Shown: one piece after another, positions 21,442 through 28,999 of the stretch
Position numbering within the stretch: position 1 is the first letter of the stretch
Layout: each line of letters starts with the position of its first letter
Notes under the pieces: generated by a model
What the model was told of the DNA's origin: nothing
Seen by the model: the letters and a program-made list of their open reading frames with translations, nothing else
Database searches by the model: none
Translations under genes and position numbers: made by a program
NCBI GenBank assembly: GCA_002452265.1
Contig: DKEW01000090.1
Span: 9,464-38,462 of the forward strand
DNA length: 28,999 bases
Reading direction: 5' to 3'
Origin: Pelobacter sp. UBA6812
Lineage (GTDB): Bacteria; Desulfobacterota; Desulfuromonadia; Desulfuromonadales; Syntrophotaleaceae

Positions 21442-24400
21442 ATGCTCGAAAAAATTATCGAATGGTCGATTCGCAATAAGTTCATGGTGGCGCTGCTTAC
21501 GGTATTTATTATCGTCGCCGGCCTCTATGCCCTGAACAAGACCCCTCTTGATGCGATACCCGACTTGTCGGACGTGCAGGTTATCGTCTTTACCGAATAT
21601 GCGGGACAGGCGCCGCAGGTGGTGGAGGATCAGGTGACGTACCCGCTGACCACCCAGATGCTGGCGGTACCCAAAGCCAAGGTGGTACGCGGTTACTCGT
21701 TTTTTGGCTATAGCTTTGTCTATGTCATTTTTGAGGATGGAACCGATCTCTACTGGGCCCGTTCACGCGTTCTCGAATATCTCAACTACGCATCCGGCAA
21801 ATTGCCCAGAGGCGTTACGCCAAGTCTTGGACCGGACGCCACCGGGGTTGGTTGGGTTTACGAGTACGTCCTGGAGAGCGATAAACACGATCTGCAACAG
21901 TTGCGTTCCATTCAGGACTGGTTTTTACGCTATGAGTTGACCGCCGTTGAGGGCGTTTCCGAGGTAGCCAGCATCGGCGGACACATCAAGCAGTATCAGG
22001 TAGCGGTAGATCCCGACAGGCTGCTCGCTTATCACATTACCATCCCGCAGATAAAGATGGCCATCCAGCGCAGTAACAACGATGTTGGCGGGCGGTTGGT
22101 GGAGATGGCTGAAACCGAGTTCATGGTGCGCGGTCCAGGATACATCCAGTCAACCGCTGATCTGGAAAAGGTCGTGGTCGGTACCGACCGACAGGGTACA
22201 CCGATACTTCTCCGGGATCTGGCGCAGGTGCGTATCGGGCCTGAGTTGCGGCGTGGTCTGGCCGAACTCGACGGGCAAGGGGAGACGGTCGGCGGTATCG
22301 TTGTCATGCGCTTCGGCGAAAATGCCCTGCAAACAATTGAAAATGTGAAGAAAAAGCTTGAAGACTTGCAGGCAGGTCTTCCTGAAGGCGTTCATATCAG
22401 GCCCGTATATGATCGTTCGGGGCTTATTGAAAGGGCTGTGGATACCCTCAAAGAAAAGCTTATTGAGGAAAGTATCGTGGTGGCCATCATTACCGCCTTG
22501 TTCTTGTTTCACATGCCGAGCGCCCTGGTGGCTATTTTCACCTTGCCGGTGGCGATTCTCATGGCGTTCGTCGTTATGGGAGCCCAGGGGATCAACGCCA
22601 ACATCATGAGTCTGGGCGGCATCGCCATCGCTATCGGCGCTATGATCGATGCGGCCATCATCATGATCGAGAACGCCCACAAGCATATCGAGCGCGCTCC
22701 TGCCGGGAAGTCCCGGACCGAAATCATTCTTGAATCCGCCAAGGAGGTCGGGCCGACCCTGTTTTATTCCCTGCTGGTTATCACCGTCTCGTTTGTGCCG
22801 GTTTTTACGTTGCAGGAGCAGTCGGGGCGTCTGTTCAAACCGCTTGCCTATACCAAGACCTATGCCATGGCCGCTGCGGCTTTGCTGTCGGTAACCATCG
22901 TACCGGTGCTGATGGTCTGGTTCATTCGTGGAAAGGTCAAACCGGAGCATGCCAATCCGGTTAACCGGTTTCTCATCCGCTGTTATCATCCGGTGGTCAA
23001 CCTGGTTCTCAAGTGGCGCAAGGTCACCTTGATTGTGGCGCTGGCCGCCATGCTATCTATCGCCTGGCCGCTTTCGCAGATGGGCAGTGAGTTCATGCCT
23101 CCACTCTACGAAGGGGATCTGCTCTACATGCCGACCACCCTGCCGGGGATCTCCATCACCAAAGCAAGAGAATTATTGCAGCAGACCGACCGTATCATTC
23201 GGCAGTTTCCCGAAGTGGAACAGGTGTTCGGCAAGGTCGGTCGCGCCGAAACCGCTACCGACCCGGCGCCGCTGTCGATGATCGAAACCACCATCATGCT
23301 TAAACCTGAGGACGAGTGGCGCAAGCTGCCGGTGGCGCGTTTCTATAGCGATTGGCCAGGTTGGACCGAGTTGTTGAAAAAGCCCTTGCGTTGGGTCTGG
23401 CCGGATGAAAAGGCGATTACTGTTCCACAGTTGACCGATGAACTTAATGCGGCTATCCAGTTTCCGGGGCTGACCAATGCCTGGACCATGCCGATCAAGA
23501 CCCGTATCGACATGCTCTCCACCGGCATCAAAACGCCGGTAGGGATCAAGATCATGGGGCCGGATCTGCAGACCCTGAGCGATCTCGGACAGCAGGTTGA
23601 AGCTCTGGTACGTACTTTGCCGGGCACCTTGAGCGCCTATTCCGAGCGGGTGGTTGGAGGGAACTACCTGGATTTCGTCATCGACCGCGAACAGGCCGCA
23701 CGTTATGGATTGAATGTCGGCGAGGTGCAGGACATCATTCAGAGCGCCATCGGTGGCATGAACGTCACCCAGACCGTAGAGGGTCTGGAGCGTTATCCGG
23801 TAAACATTCGCTATCTGCAGGATTATCGCAATGATCTGCCGGCTCTTAAACGGGTGCTGATTCCTATCGCCGAAGGCAGGCACATCCCCATAGGCCAGAT
23901 CGCCGATATTCGCATCAAGAAGGGGGCTCCCGCCATTAAGAGCGAGAACGCCCGACGTACTGCCTGGATTTATGTTGATCTCAAAGGTATCGATATCGGC
24001 ACGTACGTCAAACATGCCAAGGCGGCGGTGCTGCAGGAGATCAAGCTGCCGCCTGGATACAGTCTGGTCTGGAGCGGCCAGTACGAGTATATGCAAAAGG
24101 CCAAAGAACGCTTCATGATCGTCATCCCGCTGACGGTGCTGATTATTTTTTTGATCCTCTATCTGAATACAAAAAGCCTGATCAAGACCGGGATCGTTTT
24201 TCTGGCCGTGCCTTTTTCGCTGGTGGGGGCTTTCTGGTTTCTCTATATGCTTGGTTACGACACCTCGGTGGCGGTGTGGGTGGGCGTTATCGCCCTGGCA
24301 GGTCTTGATGCCGAAACCGGGGTCGTCATGCTGCTGTATCTCGATCTGGCCCACAAACTCTGGGGCGACAACGGCCGCATGCTTACTCGTGGCGACCTGG

Positions 24401-24666
24401 TGCAGGCGATCCACCACGGCGCGGTCAAGCGCATCCGGCCCAAGGTCATGACCATCAGTGTCATCATCGCCGGTCTGCTGCCGATCATGTGGAGTCATGG
24501 TGCCGGCGCCGATGTCATGAAGCGCATCGCCGCGCCGATGGTCGGGGGAGTGGTGACCTCGGGTATCATGGAACTGATGGTATACCCAGTCATTTACTAC
24601 CTGTGGCGCGGCCGGAAATTGGAAGCAACCCTGGAGCCGACGGCACAGGGAGAATTGGAGGAATAG
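21442..24666 (+). CDS. cusA: CusA-type RND copper/silver efflux pump
   Basis: This 1074-residue inner-membrane proton/metal antiporter shows the twelve-helix RND plan with two large periplasmic loops. The start MLEKIIEWSIRNKFMV is typical for CzcA/CusA. The three methionines that bind Cu(I)/Ag(I) in E. coli CusA (573, 623, 672) have equivalents M563 (LLYMP), M613 (LSMIE) and M691 (RIDML), pointing to monovalent copper/silver rather than cobalt-zinc-cadmium. An extra ~29-residue segment lies between the last two. The proton-relay aspartates in GAMIDAAIIMIENAHKH (TM4) are present. It forms a tripartite pump with the preceding adaptor and channel genes. The ATG follows repeat island C with a weak ribosome binding site. 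Confidence 0.95.
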   Translation: MLEKIIEWSIRNKFMVALLTVFIIVAGLYALNKTPLDAIPDLSDVQVIVFTEYAGQAPQVVEDQVTYPLTTQMLAVPKAKVVRGYSFFGYSFVYVIFEDGTDLYWARSRVLEYLNYASGKLPRGVTPSLGPDATGVGWVYEYVLESDKHDLQQLRSIQDWFLRYELTAVEGVSEVASIGGHIKQYQVAVDPDRLLAYHITIPQIKMAIQRSNNDVGGRLVEMAETEFMVRGPGYIQSTADLEKVVVGTDRQGTPILLRDLAQVRIGPELRRGLAELDGQGETVGGIVVMRFGENALQTIENVKKKLEDLQAGLPEGVHIRPVYDRSGLIERAVDTLKEKLIEESIVVAIITALFLFHMPSALVAIFTLPVAILMAFVVMGAQGINANIMSLGGIAIAIGAMIDAAIIMIENAHKHIERAPAGKSRTEIILESAKEVGPTLFYSLLVITVSFVPVFTLQEQSGRLFKPLAYTKTYAMAAAALLSVTIVPVLMVWFIRGKVKPEHANPVNRFLIRCYHPVVNLVLKWRKVTLIVALAAMLSIAWPLSQMGSEFMPPLYEGDLLYMPTTLPGISITKARELLQQTDRIIRQFPEVEQVFGKVGRAETATDPAPLSMIETTIMLKPEDEWRKLPVARFYSDWPGWTELLKKPLRWVWPDEKAITVPQLTDELNAAIQFPGLTNAWTMPIKTRIDMLSTGIKTPVGIKIMGPDLQTLSDLGQQVEALVRTLPGTLSAYSERVVGGNYLDFVIDREQAARYGLNVGEVQDIIQSAIGGMNVTQTVEGLERYPVNIRYLQDYRNDLPALKRVLIPIAEGRHIPIGQIADIRIKKGAPAIKSENARRTAWIYVDLKGIDIGTYVKHAKAAVLQEIKLPPGYSLVWSGQYEYMQKAKERFMIVIPLTVLIIFLILYLNTKSLIKTGIVFLAVPFSLVGAFWFLYMLGYDTSVAVWVGVIALAGLDAETGVVMLLYLDLAHKLWGDNGRMLTRGDLVQAIHHGAVKRIRPKVMTISVIIAGLLPIMWSHGAGADVMKRIAAPMVGGVVTSGIMELMVYPVIYYLWRGRKLEATLEPTAQGELEE

Positions 24667-24689
24667 GCGCATTAATCGGAAATTATATG

Positions 24690-24715
24690 TAGGGGCATCC
24701 TCGCGGACGCCCCTA
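24690..24715. repeat. Short intergenic hairpin repeat (TAGGGGC type)
   Basis: TAGGGGCATCC (24690-24700) and GGACGCCCCTA (24705-24715) form an 11-position stem with one A/C mismatch and a TCGC loop. Similar GGGGC...GCCCC hairpins are common dispersed intergenic repeats in bacteria. It has no T-tract and lies between the cusA gene and the next gene. Confidence 0.65.
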
Positions 24716-24758
24716 TTGGACCAACCCGTACCAACATCAGAACACAACGGAGGTAGTA

Positions 24759-25262
24759 ATGAAACACGCAAAAATCAGCTGGGCCGTGGCCCTGATCTCA
24801 GGTAGCCTTTTTCTGGCCACAGTTTCGTTGGCCATGAACCACAACGCAGGGCACGACATGGCCGGCATGGATCATGGCAACATGCAGCAGATGCCGGGGA
24901 TGGATGGCATGCAGGGGATGAAAACCCTGCCCTCCGACCAGGAAGTTGACGGCATAAAGGCCATGTTTCACCTGATGCCCATCGATCCGAAAATTCTGCC
25001 GGCAGGCCATAAGGCCACCAATCATCTGATGGTGATGTTTAACGATGCCGAAACCGGCAAACCGGTCGACAGCGGGACCGTGGCGGTGAAAATTACCGAT
25101 CCCGATCAGAAAGTGGCTAAACCCGTTAAAATGATGGGTATGCAGGGACATTTCGGGGCTGATGTGAATCTGGATCGTCCGGGTGTCTGGCATTTTCGCA
25201 TCGCCACCAAACTGGCCGATGGAAAAGTGCGTCAGTTCCACAGTCACACGATTGTCAAGTAA
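24759..25262 (+). CDS. Periplasmic Met/His-rich YtkA-like protein
   Basis: This 167-residue protein has a signal peptide (hydrophobic VALISGSLFLATVSLA, cleavage about residue 26). The mature N-terminus is unusually rich in Met, His, Gly and Asp (HDMAGMDHGNMQQMPG and more, about 29-55), a typical Cu(I)-binding tail of periplasmic copper proteins. The C-terminal ~100 residues form a beta-sandwich-like YtkA/FixH-type domain (MVMFNDAETGKPV, GMQGHFGADVNLDRPGVWHFRI). It probably carries or buffers copper between CopA and CusCBA; this is inferred from composition and position. GGAGGTAGTA precedes the ATG. A terminator follows. Confidence 0.82.
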   Translation: MKHAKISWAVALISGSLFLATVSLAMNHNAGHDMAGMDHGNMQQMPGMDGMQGMKTLPSDQEVDGIKAMFHLMPIDPKILPAGHKATNHLMVMFNDAETGKPVDSGTVAVKITDPDQKVAKPVKMMGMQGHFGADVNLDRPGVWHFRIATKLADGKVRQFHSHTIVK

Positions 25263-25306
25263 GCACAGGGGCCGCCTTGCGGCGGTTCCGAATATCTCCT
25301 TCCATG

Positions 25307-25333
25307 GGCCGTCGGCGACGGCGGCCAATTTTT
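25307..25333 (+). terminator. Intrinsic terminator after the YtkA-like gene
   Basis: GGCCGTCG (25307-25314), a GCGA tetraloop (25315-25318) and CGGCGGCC (25319-25326) form an 8-bp stem with one G-U, followed by AATTTTT (T run 25329-25333). A second hairpin without T-tract (about 25268-25289, TTGC loop) lies just upstream. It separates the cusCBA-side genes from copA. Confidence 0.8.
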
Positions 25334-25491
25334 CCTGGAGAGATGAAAAGTAAGGGAGGAAAGACCCTAATGCACGGGACCGATTTCGCCTTTACCGGGA
25401 GCGGGTTCCGGCCTTCTTTCCCAATCTGGGCATACAGGCTGGTTGAAAATGCGTCACTCGTTGTCTGAACATACTTCCCGAGGAGACTGCT

Positions 25492-27795
25492 ATGAAAGAT
25501 CCTGTCTGCGGCATGGACGTTACTCCGGAAAAATGTGCCGGAAAAACGGAGCACCGTGGCAAAATGTATTGCTTTTGTTCCGCGAAGTGCCTGGAAAAAT
25601 TTAAACGAGATCCTGAAGAGTTCCTTGGTAAGACACGGAAAGAAAAGAAAAAACAAGCAGCAAAGGATGACACCAGGGAGTACACTTGTCCGATGCACCC
25701 GGAGATTCTCCAGATCGGTCCAGGCAGTTGTCCCAAATGCGGGATGGACCTCGAACCAAAGGTGGTGAGTCTTGAGGAAGGTGAGGAAAGTGCAGAACTG
25801 AAGGATTGGATATGGCGACTGTGGGTGAGCGCCGGCCTGTCCCTGCCGGTGCTGGTGCTGGCCATGGGGGAACTCATTCCGGGGATAGGCGGCCGGATCG
25901 CGGATCTGGCACCGCCACGTACACTGAACCTGATTGAGTTGGCACTGGCCACGCCGGTGGTTATATGGTGCGGATGGCCGATAATGACCCGCTACTGGCA
26001 ATCCCTGGTCAATCGCAGCATGAACATGTTTACCCTCATCGGCCTCGGAGTCGGAGTGGCCTATCTATACAGCGTCGTGGCTACCCTCTGGCCTGAACTT
26101 TTCCCTGTCTCGTTTCGGGGAGCGGAAGGAGAGGTTGCGGTCTATTTCGAGGCTGCCGCCGTTATCACCACTTTGGTGATTCTTGGGCAGGTCATGGAAT
26201 CGCGTGCCCGAAGCCAGACCGGCAAAGCGATCCGGGCCTTGCTGGGGTTGGCGGCAAAAACCGCCCGTCGTATCGAAGCGGACGGCAGCGAGCTGGATAT
26301 ACCGCTGGAGGAAGTCGAGGTCGGTGACCGGTTACGGGTGCGTCCTGGTGAAAAGGTGCCGGTGGACGGCGTGGTACAGGAAGGAACCAGCAGTATCGAC
26401 GAGTCGATGATCACCGGCGAACCTTTGCCGGTTTCCAAGGACAGGGGTGATCCGGTAACCGGTGCCACGGTGAACCAGACCGGGACCTTTATCATGAAAG
26501 CCGAACGGGTTGGTGCGGATACCTTGCTCAGCCAAATCGTGCAAATGGTGGCGGAGGCCCAGCGCAGTCGTGCCCCGATCCAGAAACTGGCCGACCAGGT
26601 GGCGGGATATTTCGTGCCGACGGTTGTGACTGTTGCCCTGATCACTTTCGTGGTGTGGGCCGGTTTTGGCCCCGAACCGCGCATGGCCCACGCCCTTATC
26701 AACGCTGTGGCGGTGCTCATCATCGCCTGTCCCTGCGCCCTGGGGCTGGCCACTCCAATGTCCATCATGGTTGCGACCGGGAAGGGCGCGACCCTCGGGG
26801 TGCTGTTCAAGAATGCCGAGGCTATCGAGCATTTGCGCAAGGTGAATACTCTGGTGGTCGACAAGACCGGCACTCTTACCGAAGGCAAACCCAAACTGGT
26901 TGCAGTTGAGGCAATCGGCGTTGAGGGGGATGAACTCTTGCGACTGGCGGCCAGCCTGGAGCGAGGCAGCGAACATCCTTTGGCTGCTGCCATCGTACAG
27001 GGAGCTGAAGAACGGGGCATATCCTTGGCCTCGAGCGATCATTTTGAATCCGTTACAGGAAAAGGTGTGATCGGCAAAGTGGACGGAGTCGAGGTGGTGT
27101 TGGGTACCCAGAAGCTTTTTCAGGAAAAAAATATCGACCCGGAAAAGATGCTGGAGCGGGCCGAGGCCCTTCGCAAGGAAGGCCAGACGGCCATGTTTGT
27201 AGGGATAAACGGCAAAGCTGCAGGCTTGTTGGCAGTCGCTGATCCCATCAAGGAAACCACACCGGAAGCCATACGCCAGCTGCATCAGAGCGGCATCCGG
27301 ATCGTCATGCTCACGGGTGACAATCTCACCACCGCTAAAGCCGTGGCCGACAAGTTGGATATCGACGAGGTGCGGGCCGAGGTCCTGCCGCAGGACAAGG
27401 CTGCCAAAATCAAGGAACTGCAGGAGGAAGGGCGTTTCGTGGCGATGGCCGGTGATGGCATCAACGACGCGCCGGCCTTGGCCCAGGCCCACGTCGGCAT
27501 CGCCATGGGTACCGGCACGGACGTGGCCATGGAGAGCGCCGGGGTGACCCTGGTCAAGGGCGACTTGCGTGGCATCGTGCGGGCCCGGCAACTGAGTCGG
27601 GCGACCATGCGCAATATCCGCCAGAACCTGTTTTTCGCATTCTGTTACAACGCCTTGGGCGTACCGATCGCCGCCGGAGTTTTATATCCGGTCTTCGACC
27701 TGTTGCTCAGCCCCATGATCGCCGCCGCAGCCATGAGTTTCAGTTCGGTATCCGTGGTCAGCAATGCTCTGCGGTTGCGTAGGGTGAAACTGTAA
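25492..27795 (+). CDS. copA: CopA-type Cu(I)-exporting P1B ATPase with YHS and HMBD domains
   Basis: This 767-residue inner-membrane pump uses ATP to export Cu(I) (or Ag(I)) from the cytoplasm. Instead of the usual HMA (CxxC ferredoxin-like) domains it starts with a YHS domain (1-46: DPVCGMDV, CFCSAKC) and a heavy-metal-binding domain (YTCPMHP 64-70, CPKCGM 80-85). The metal-site CPC is at 413-415, D457 in DKTGTLT is phosphorylated, TGEP is in the actuator, and GDGIND is at 654-659. The HP motif (SEHPLA) marks the P1B family. The ATG has GAGGAG upstream. After the terminator it probably has its own promoter in 25334-25491, which was not clearly identified. Confidence 0.95.
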   Translation: MKDPVCGMDVTPEKCAGKTEHRGKMYCFCSAKCLEKFKRDPEEFLGKTRKEKKKQAAKDDTREYTCPMHPEILQIGPGSCPKCGMDLEPKVVSLEEGEESAELKDWIWRLWVSAGLSLPVLVLAMGELIPGIGGRIADLAPPRTLNLIELALATPVVIWCGWPIMTRYWQSLVNRSMNMFTLIGLGVGVAYLYSVVATLWPELFPVSFRGAEGEVAVYFEAAAVITTLVILGQVMESRARSQTGKAIRALLGLAAKTARRIEADGSELDIPLEEVEVGDRLRVRPGEKVPVDGVVQEGTSSIDESMITGEPLPVSKDRGDPVTGATVNQTGTFIMKAERVGADTLLSQIVQMVAEAQRSRAPIQKLADQVAGYFVPTVVTVALITFVVWAGFGPEPRMAHALINAVAVLIIACPCALGLATPMSIMVATGKGATLGVLFKNAEAIEHLRKVNTLVVDKTGTLTEGKPKLVAVEAIGVEGDELLRLAASLERGSEHPLAAAIVQGAEERGISLASSDHFESVTGKGVIGKVDGVEVVLGTQKLFQEKNIDPEKMLERAEALRKEGQTAMFVGINGKAAGLLAVADPIKETTPEAIRQLHQSGIRIVMLTGDNLTTAKAVADKLDIDEVRAEVLPQDKAAKIKELQEEGRFVAMAGDGINDAPALAQAHVGIAMGTGTDVAMESAGVTLVKGDLRGIVRARQLSRATMRNIRQNLFFAFCYNALGVPIAAGVLYPVFDLLLSPMIAAAAMSFSSVSVVSNALRLRRVKL

Positions 27796-27850
27796 GAGAT
27801 GGTAGCCACGTTGGTGCAAGCGGATTCAAGGTGGTTTAGGAGGAAGCAGC

Positions 27851-28177
27851 ATGCAATTGAAAAAAATAGTGGCCATAGTCCGGAGTTCGGTATTGGAGTC
27901 CGTGGAAAAACGACTCAGGGAATCAGGCGTTAAGGGGATCAGCGTATCATCTATTAAAGGATACGGGGAATATGCCAATCTGTATAAGGCTGACAGGATG
28001 GTTACCAATGTCAAAATCGAAATCTTCACGGAACTGTCGGCTGTCGATGCTATCGTGACAGCCATCATGGAAACTGCTCACCTCGGAATTGAGGGGGACG
28101 GGTTCGTTGCAGTACTGCCGGTGGAAAAACTCTACCGTATCCGTACCAAAGCAGAAATCGAACCCCATGAATGGTGA
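27851..28177 (+). CDS. PII-family protein of the metal-efflux-associated group
   Basis: This 108-residue PII-fold protein opens MQLKKIVAIVRSSVLESVEKRL and has a B-loop-like segment GIEGDGFVAVLPVEKLYRIRTK (about 79-100), so nucleotide binding at trimer clefts is likely. The T-loop (about 36-54) is shortened and has no equivalent of GlnB tyrosine 51, so uridylylation control is not expected. A PII subgroup (often called PII-NG) is known to sit beside CusABC-type heavy-metal efflux genes, and this protein fits it by context. It may sense ATP/ADP or metal and act on CopA or CusA. The partner is unknown. AGGAGGAAGC precedes the ATG; it follows copA by 55 bp. Confidence 0.88.
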   Translation: MQLKKIVAIVRSSVLESVEKRLRESGVKGISVSSIKGYGEYANLYKADRMVTNVKIEIFTELSAVDAIVTAIMETAHLGIEGDGFVAVLPVEKLYRIRTKAEIEPHEW

Positions 28178-28253
28178 TTATTGCTTTGTAGCATAAATTT
28201 TAAGTTTTCGCATATTTTCCAAACCCCCGGCAGGGTTATATGGAGGGATCAGG

Positions 28254-28871
28254 GTGGATAAAAAATCTCATTGGGAAGGGATCTATGATGGAAAAAATGC
28301 GGAGCAACTGAGTTGGTACCAGCGCCATATGAACCTGTCGCTGGCATTGATTGAGAAAATTGCGCCGAACAAAGACGCCTCGATTATCGATATCGGTGGC
28401 GGTGCATCGGTTTTTGTTGATGATTTGTTGGCTGCCGCTTACCGGACCCTTACGGTTCTTGATCTTTCCGAAAATGCCCTCAATTCTGCGAAGCAGAGGC
28501 TGGGGGATAGAGCCAAGGCAGTGGATTGGCGGGCGGCGGATATACTGGAAGCTGTATTACCTGAAAAGGCATTTGATGTCTGGCACGATCGGGCGGTATT
28601 CCATTTTTTGACCTCCACCGAAGACCGGCAGCGGTATGTTGCCCAAGTGCGAAAGGCATTGGTTCCAGGCGGATATATCGTGATAGCCACCTTCGCTGAA
28701 AATGGTCCGCCGCGTTGCAGTGGTCTGGAAGTGCAGCGTTATTCTGTTCAAACCCTTAGCGCCGCATTCGGATCGGAATTTAAGCTGATTGATAATCGTT
28801 CGGAGATGCATATCACCCCGGATGGCAGGTCGCAGCCGTTTATTTACTGCGTTTTTAAGCGATTCTTATAG
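28254..28871 (+). CDS. Class I SAM-dependent methyltransferase
   Basis: This 205-residue cytoplasmic protein has the Rossmann methyltransferase core: motif I SIIDIGGGAS (43-52), acidic D70 in TVLDLS that binds the SAM ribose, D96 in RAADIL, DVWHDRAVFHFL (108-119) and the post-core VPGGYIVIATF. It belongs to a common small-molecule-type methyltransferase family whose substrate is not known to me. The start is GTG at 28254 with GGAGGG 6 nt upstream. It follows the PII-like gene by 76 bp on the same strand, without a terminator, so it may be part of the copper transcript. Methylation of a metalloid or chalcogen compound is possible but unsupported. Confidence 0.85.
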   Translation: MDKKSHWEGIYDGKNAEQLSWYQRHMNLSLALIEKIAPNKDASIIDIGGGASVFVDDLLAAAYRTLTVLDLSENALNSAKQRLGDRAKAVDWRAADILEAVLPEKAFDVWHDRAVFHFLTSTEDRQRYVAQVRKALVPGGYIVIATFAENGPPRCSGLEVQRYSVQTLSAAFGSEFKLIDNRSEMHITPDGRSQPFIYCVFKRFL

Positions 28872-28906
28872 TATTCGGTTTTTTAATATGGTGGCGGGGA
28901 AGGACG

Positions 28907-28999
28907 TTATTCCAGATCTTTTTTCATTCTTTCGTATTCTTCGCGTTCAATTTCCCCGCGCGCATATCGTTTCTTGAGGATTTCGAGTGGTGTCTCCGG
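28907..28999 (-). CDS. SHOCT-domain protein, C-terminal end (partial)
   Basis: The last 30 residues of a protein entering from the right edge read ETPLEILKKRYARGEIEREE followed by YERMKKDLE and a TAA stop. This is the short C-terminal SHOCT helix pair (LxxLKxLyxxGxIteEEFexxK type), found at the ends of many small membrane or regulatory proteins. The rest is outside the window, so the host protein cannot be named. It is convergent with the methyltransferase gene, 35 bp away. Confidence 0.75.
   Translation of the reverse strand, partial: PETPLEILKKRYARGEIEREEYERMKKDLE

Noticed and set aside
23173..24771. 532-codon open frame on minus opposite the cusA gene
   Set aside because: It lies wholly over a strongly supported RND pump gene, is low in recognisable motifs and rich in His/Gln/Arg as expected from antisense of GC-rich code.

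Overview
The window looks like chromosomal DNA from an anaerobic deltaproteobacterium of the Desulfuromonadales type (Pelobacter/Syntrophotalea, Desulfuromonas or Geobacter relatives). This is an inference from gene content: an [FeFe]-hydrogenase maturase (HydE), an anaerobic-style quinolinate synthase, a DUF3343/class V aminotransferase pair, an Rrf2 regulator, direct-sulfhydrylation methionine genes and a Cus/CopA copper island. No rRNA, tRNA, CRISPR array, transposase or phage gene was seen.

Layout. (1) 1-237, minus: N-terminus of a dihydrolipoamide-dehydrogenase-like flavoprotein, divergent from an MgtC/DUF4010 membrane protein (557-1795). (2) A 695-bp non-coding stretch with hairpins leads to an AroL-type shikimate kinase (2491-3003), which faces an alpha-glucan phosphorylase (3101-4813, minus) across a bidirectional terminator. 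(3) A minus-strand Fe-S/sulfur block reads nadA, DUF3343, cysteine-desulfurase-like protein, then a separately promoted Rrf2 regulator (8185 down to 5089). (4) A sigma70 promoter and a yybP-ykoY manganese riboswitch (about 8526-8638) precede a broken htpX-like gene and an intact P2-type Ca2+/Mn2+ ATPase (9437-12112). (5) hydE on minus (12270-13316). (6) A sulfur-transfer run: MoaD/ThiS-like carrier, HesA/ThiF-type E1, O-acetylhomoserine sulfhydrylase and cysteine synthase (13807-17365). (7) A copper/silver island (17526-28871): small secreted Cys/His protein, TolC-type channel, CusB, CusA, Met/His-rich YtkA-like protein, a terminator, CopA with YHS and HMBD metal domains, a PII-like protein without the uridylylation tyrosine, and a SAM methyltransferase. 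A SHOCT-domain C-terminus enters from the right edge on minus.

How the parts may work together. The copper island is a full periplasm-plus-cytoplasm detoxification set: CopA exports Cu(I) from the cytoplasm, the Met/His-rich protein may bind it in the periplasm, and CusCBA moves it out of the cell. The PII-like protein belongs to the kind associated with metal efflux rather than nitrogen control. The manganese unit is a simple feedback circuit: Mn2+ bound to the leader RNA should prevent termination and allow export-pump synthesis. The sulfur genes in (3) and (6) suggest persulfide and thiocarboxylate traffic, though their end products are not settled by this window.

The most unusual points are: three short-unit repeat islands (exact 7- or 8-mers followed by their reverse complements) at three gene junctions within about 5 kb (16.3-21.4 kb); the riboswitch-controlled htpX remnant carrying three single-base slips; a carrier gene whose terminal Gly codons double as the ribosome binding site of its own E1 partner gene; and the tyrosine-less PII in a copper operon.
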